Shown here in pieces: positions 4,931-5,175 of a stretch of 5,175 nucleotides of DNA. The notes beneath the pieces are model-generated. The model was not told the origin of the DNA. It did no database searches and was given only the letters and a program-made list of their open reading frames with translations. The DNA is from an uncultured Dysosmobacter sp. (GTDB lineage: Bacteria; Bacillota; Clostridia; Oscillospirales; Oscillospiraceae): contig CAKTSC010000124.1 of NCBI GenBank assembly GCA_934597465.1, positions 1-5,175 on the forward strand. Reading direction: 5' to 3'. Position 1 is the stretch's first letter, and each line of letters begins with the position of its first letter. The translations under genes were made by a program, and so were the position numbers.

Positions 4931-5175
4931 ATGGCATTCGGATTGGAAACCGGTCCCGAGACCGTCGTCAACATCAAGGTCATCGGCGTTGGCGGCGGCG
5001 GCAACAACGTGGTCAACCGCATGGTGAAGTCCGGCACCAAGGGCGTGGAGTTCGTGGCGGTGAATACGGACAAGCAGGCACTGAACGTCTCCAGCGCTAC
5101 CTATAAGATCCAGATCGGCGAGAAGCTGACCCACGGCAAGGGCGCCGGCGCCGATCCCGAGGTGGGCCGCAAGGC
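4931..5175 (+). CDS. ftsZ: Cell division protein FtsZ, N-terminal fragment
   Basis: The first 81 codons and two further bases of ftsZ are present; the gene continues past the right edge. FtsZ is the tubulin-like GTPase that polymerises into the Z-ring at mid-cell. The start [20 protein letters not shown] is followed by the nucleotide-binding segment [11 protein letters not shown] (21-31). Next come [13 protein letters not shown] (39-51) and [23 protein letters not shown] (59-81), all diagnostic of the FtsZ GTP-binding domain. The N-terminus is short, with no extension. It has its own promoter and a strong ribosome binding site, and no ftsA lies between ftsQ and it. The tubulin signature motif GGGTGTG and the C-terminal tail lie outside the window. 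Confidence 0.97.
   Translation, partial: MAFGLETGPETVVNIKVIGVGGGGNNVVNRMVKSGTKGVEFVAVNTDKQALNVSSATYKIQIGEKLTHGKGAGADPEVGRK

Noticed and set aside
3927..4937. 336-codon open frame on the - strand opposite ftsQ
   Set aside because: It covers ftsQ and the ftsZ promoter in antisense, with no recognisable domain and shadow-like composition.
1..5175. CRISPR arrays, tRNA or rRNA genes, insertion sequences, phage or defence genes
   Set aside because: None were seen. Nearly the whole window is taken by housekeeping genes, and the largest spacer is 155 bp.

Overview
This window is a stretch of a bacterial division and cell-wall (dcw) cluster. All genes are on the + strand: mraY (3' end only), ftsW, murG, murA, ftsQ/divIB and the first 81 codons of ftsZ. 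The DNA is strongly GC-rich and nearly every third codon position is G or C. Strong GGAGG-type Shine-Dalgarno sites precede most genes, a consensus sigma-A-type promoter precedes ftsZ, and FtsQ has the short DivIB-like form. Together these suggest a high-GC member of the Firmicutes/Clostridia, for example the Oscillospiraceae (Flavonifractor or Intestinimonas-like). That placement is an inference from layout and protein style, not from a database match.

Layout: the mraY 3' end (1-182) is followed after 37 bp by ftsW (220-1503), then murG (1538-2671), murA (2734-3987) and ftsQ (4029-4775), with gaps of 34, 62 and 41 bp. These look like one transcription unit reading in from upstream. A 155-bp spacer (4776-4930) carries inverted repeats and a TTGACC-17-TACAAT promoter, and then ftsZ runs off the right edge. 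For murA and ftsQ the longest open frames begin upstream of the likely starts. Internal ATGs at 2734 and 4029, each just after a strong Shine-Dalgarno, are preferred.

Function: MurA makes the first committed UDP-GlcNAc derivative, MraY makes lipid I and MurG converts it to lipid II. FtsW polymerises lipid II at the septum. FtsQ/DivIB links the membrane divisome, and FtsZ is the cytoskeletal ring. No murD lies between mraY and ftsW, no murB/murC lies near ftsQ, and no ftsA precedes ftsZ, so this is a reduced version of the classical order.

I do not see a previously undescribed system here. The observations most worth a second look are non-coding: an 8-bp stretch that could mask the murA ribosome binding site, a set of mutually exclusive inverted repeats between ftsQ and ftsZ, and a GC hairpin just after the murA stop. 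Smaller points are an unusually charged FtsW N-terminus and family-motif variants in FtsW and MurG.
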